Shown here: piece after piece, positions 23,525 to 24,088 of the stretch
Layout of the letters: each line of letters starts with the position of its first letter
How positions within the stretch are numbered: the first letter of the stretch is position 1
NCBI GenBank assembly: GCA_029859185.1
Contig: JAOUDR010000004.1
Location: 1-24,088, forward strand
Origin: Gemmatimonadota bacterium
GTDB taxonomy: Bacteria > Gemmatimonadota > Gemmatimonadetes > Gemmatimonadales > GWC2-71-9
Length of the DNA stretch: 24,088 nucleotides
Direction of reading: 5' to 3'
Notes under the pieces: generated by a model
Database searches by the model: none
The model's input: the letters and a program-made list of their open reading frames with translations, nothing else
Told to the model about the DNA's origin: nothing
Made by a program: the position numbers and the translations under genes

Positions 23525-24088
23525 TCAGCGTGCCGAATCCTCGGAACGTGTGGGCTGGGTGGTACAGGTCGTCAGGACCGCTTGTCGAATCTCCGCGAGC
23601 CAGCGGGGGTCTGCGTCGCCCGCCCACCGTCCCAAGAACCTGCCCTCAGGGGCGACGAGAATCGCCGTGGCGGGCGTCTCAAGAGCACGCGTAGTCCATC
23701 CGGTTCCCGAAGGGCTCACGATCAAGTCGAAGCCCGTCGAATCCACGTCCCACGCTGGGGCCGGAACGTCGTTCAGGGCAATCCCGACTACGCTCAGGCT
23801 GCACGGGCGTTCACGTGCTGACGCGCGTAGAAAGGCCCGCCAGGTGGAGCACAGGGCACACTTCTCGTCGATGGTGAAGAACAGGTAGGGTGTCTGGAGG
23901 TTCGCGAGGCGAAGCGTGACTGCGCTGCCGCCCGGCGTGAAGCCTCGCAAGTTGGTTCCCACTGTGATGCGCGAGCTCTGAGCAAGCTGGCGGTAGTTCC
24001 GAACCTCCTGCGCGAGCAGACGTGTTTCGGACTGCAGCACGGCATGTGCCGATCGTAAATGCGCGACCTCGCTGCGAGCGCCACGGCG
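23525..24088 (-). CDS. Thioredoxin-like CxxC protein, 5' end cut by window edge
   Basis: The frame stays open past the GTG at 24040 to the window edge, so the real start is outside; 187 residues are visible. The first part (EVAHLRSAHAVLQSETRLLA onward) looks like a short helical or coiled-coil stem, as expected after an N-terminal membrane anchor. A redoxin fold follows: YLFFTIDEKCALCSTWRAFL with CALC (visible residues 77-80) in the place of the thioredoxin CxxC, then VVGIAL, TPATAILVAPEGRFLGRW and a C-terminal helix. The cis-Pro equivalent is in ETPATA. It resembles membrane-anchored TlpA/ResA-like proteins that reduce or oxidise envelope thiols. It lies 37 bp upstream of the Trp-rich lipoprotein on the same strand. 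Confidence 0.8.
   Translation of the reverse strand, partial: RRGARSEVAHLRSAHAVLQSETRLLAQEVRNYRQLAQSSRITVGTNLRGFTPGGSAVTLRLANLQTPYLFFTIDEKCALCSTWRAFLRASARERPCSLSVVGIALNDVPAPAWDVDSTGFDLIVSPSGTGWTTRALETPATAILVAPEGRFLGRWAGDADPRWLAEIRQAVLTTCTTQPTRSEDSAR

Overview
This is a GC-rich bacterial window with about nineteen protein genes, one eroded polymerase gene and no rRNA or tRNA that I can see. The mix of lipoproteins, a six-bladed-propeller lipoprotein, a secreted M14 peptidase, a long-form IspH, an Omp85-like barrel and many starts without a Shine-Dalgarno sequence suggests a Gram-negative environmental bacterium, most likely Gemmatimonadota. That assignment is inference from gene content, not a search result.

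Left part (1-5761, minus strand): an M14 metallopeptidase cut by the window edge, a kelch-type lipoprotein just upstream of it, and a membrane-anchored methyl-accepting-chemotaxis-like sensor with a GAF-like domain. Next (5868-7183, plus strand) is the main discovery: a 79-codon Rdx/SelW-family gene whose redox motif reads Cys-Val-Val-UGA. It has a perfect AGGAGG ribosome site and a hairpin just after the UGA with the apical loop GGUCU, the loop of the E. coli fdhF SECIS. It therefore looks like a true selenoprotein that ordinary gene calling would break or miss. Its stop overlaps the start of a 6-phosphofructokinase gene.

Middle (7190-15802): a DEAH-type helicase converges on a TetR-family repressor, and both end on one shared CTAG. 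The repressor is divergent from an operon of a small PAS/Fis-type regulator and an outer-membrane barrel. The 246-bp divergent region holds two mirrored promoter-operator modules with matching 18-bp palindromes. A hot-dog thioesterase, a lipoprotein and ispH follow.

Right part (15962-24088, minus strand): a fumarase class I-fabH operon, a beta-propeller lipoprotein, a small zinc-ribbon membrane protein, the remains of a dnaE2 (imuC) translesion polymerase gene, and a three-gene unit of a CxxC thioredoxin-like protein (cut by the edge), an unrecognised Trp-rich lipoprotein and a Gly-rich membrane protein.

Two wider patterns cross the window. Four low-complexity elements, each built from short units arrayed in both orientations and each with its own unit, lie at 7195-7318, 15789-15963, 20570-20711 and 21412-21470; the last two lie inside the dnaE2 relic. 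Also, several genes without a Shine-Dalgarno sequence carry a TANNNT box 5-9 bases before the start codon, which suggests leaderless transcripts.
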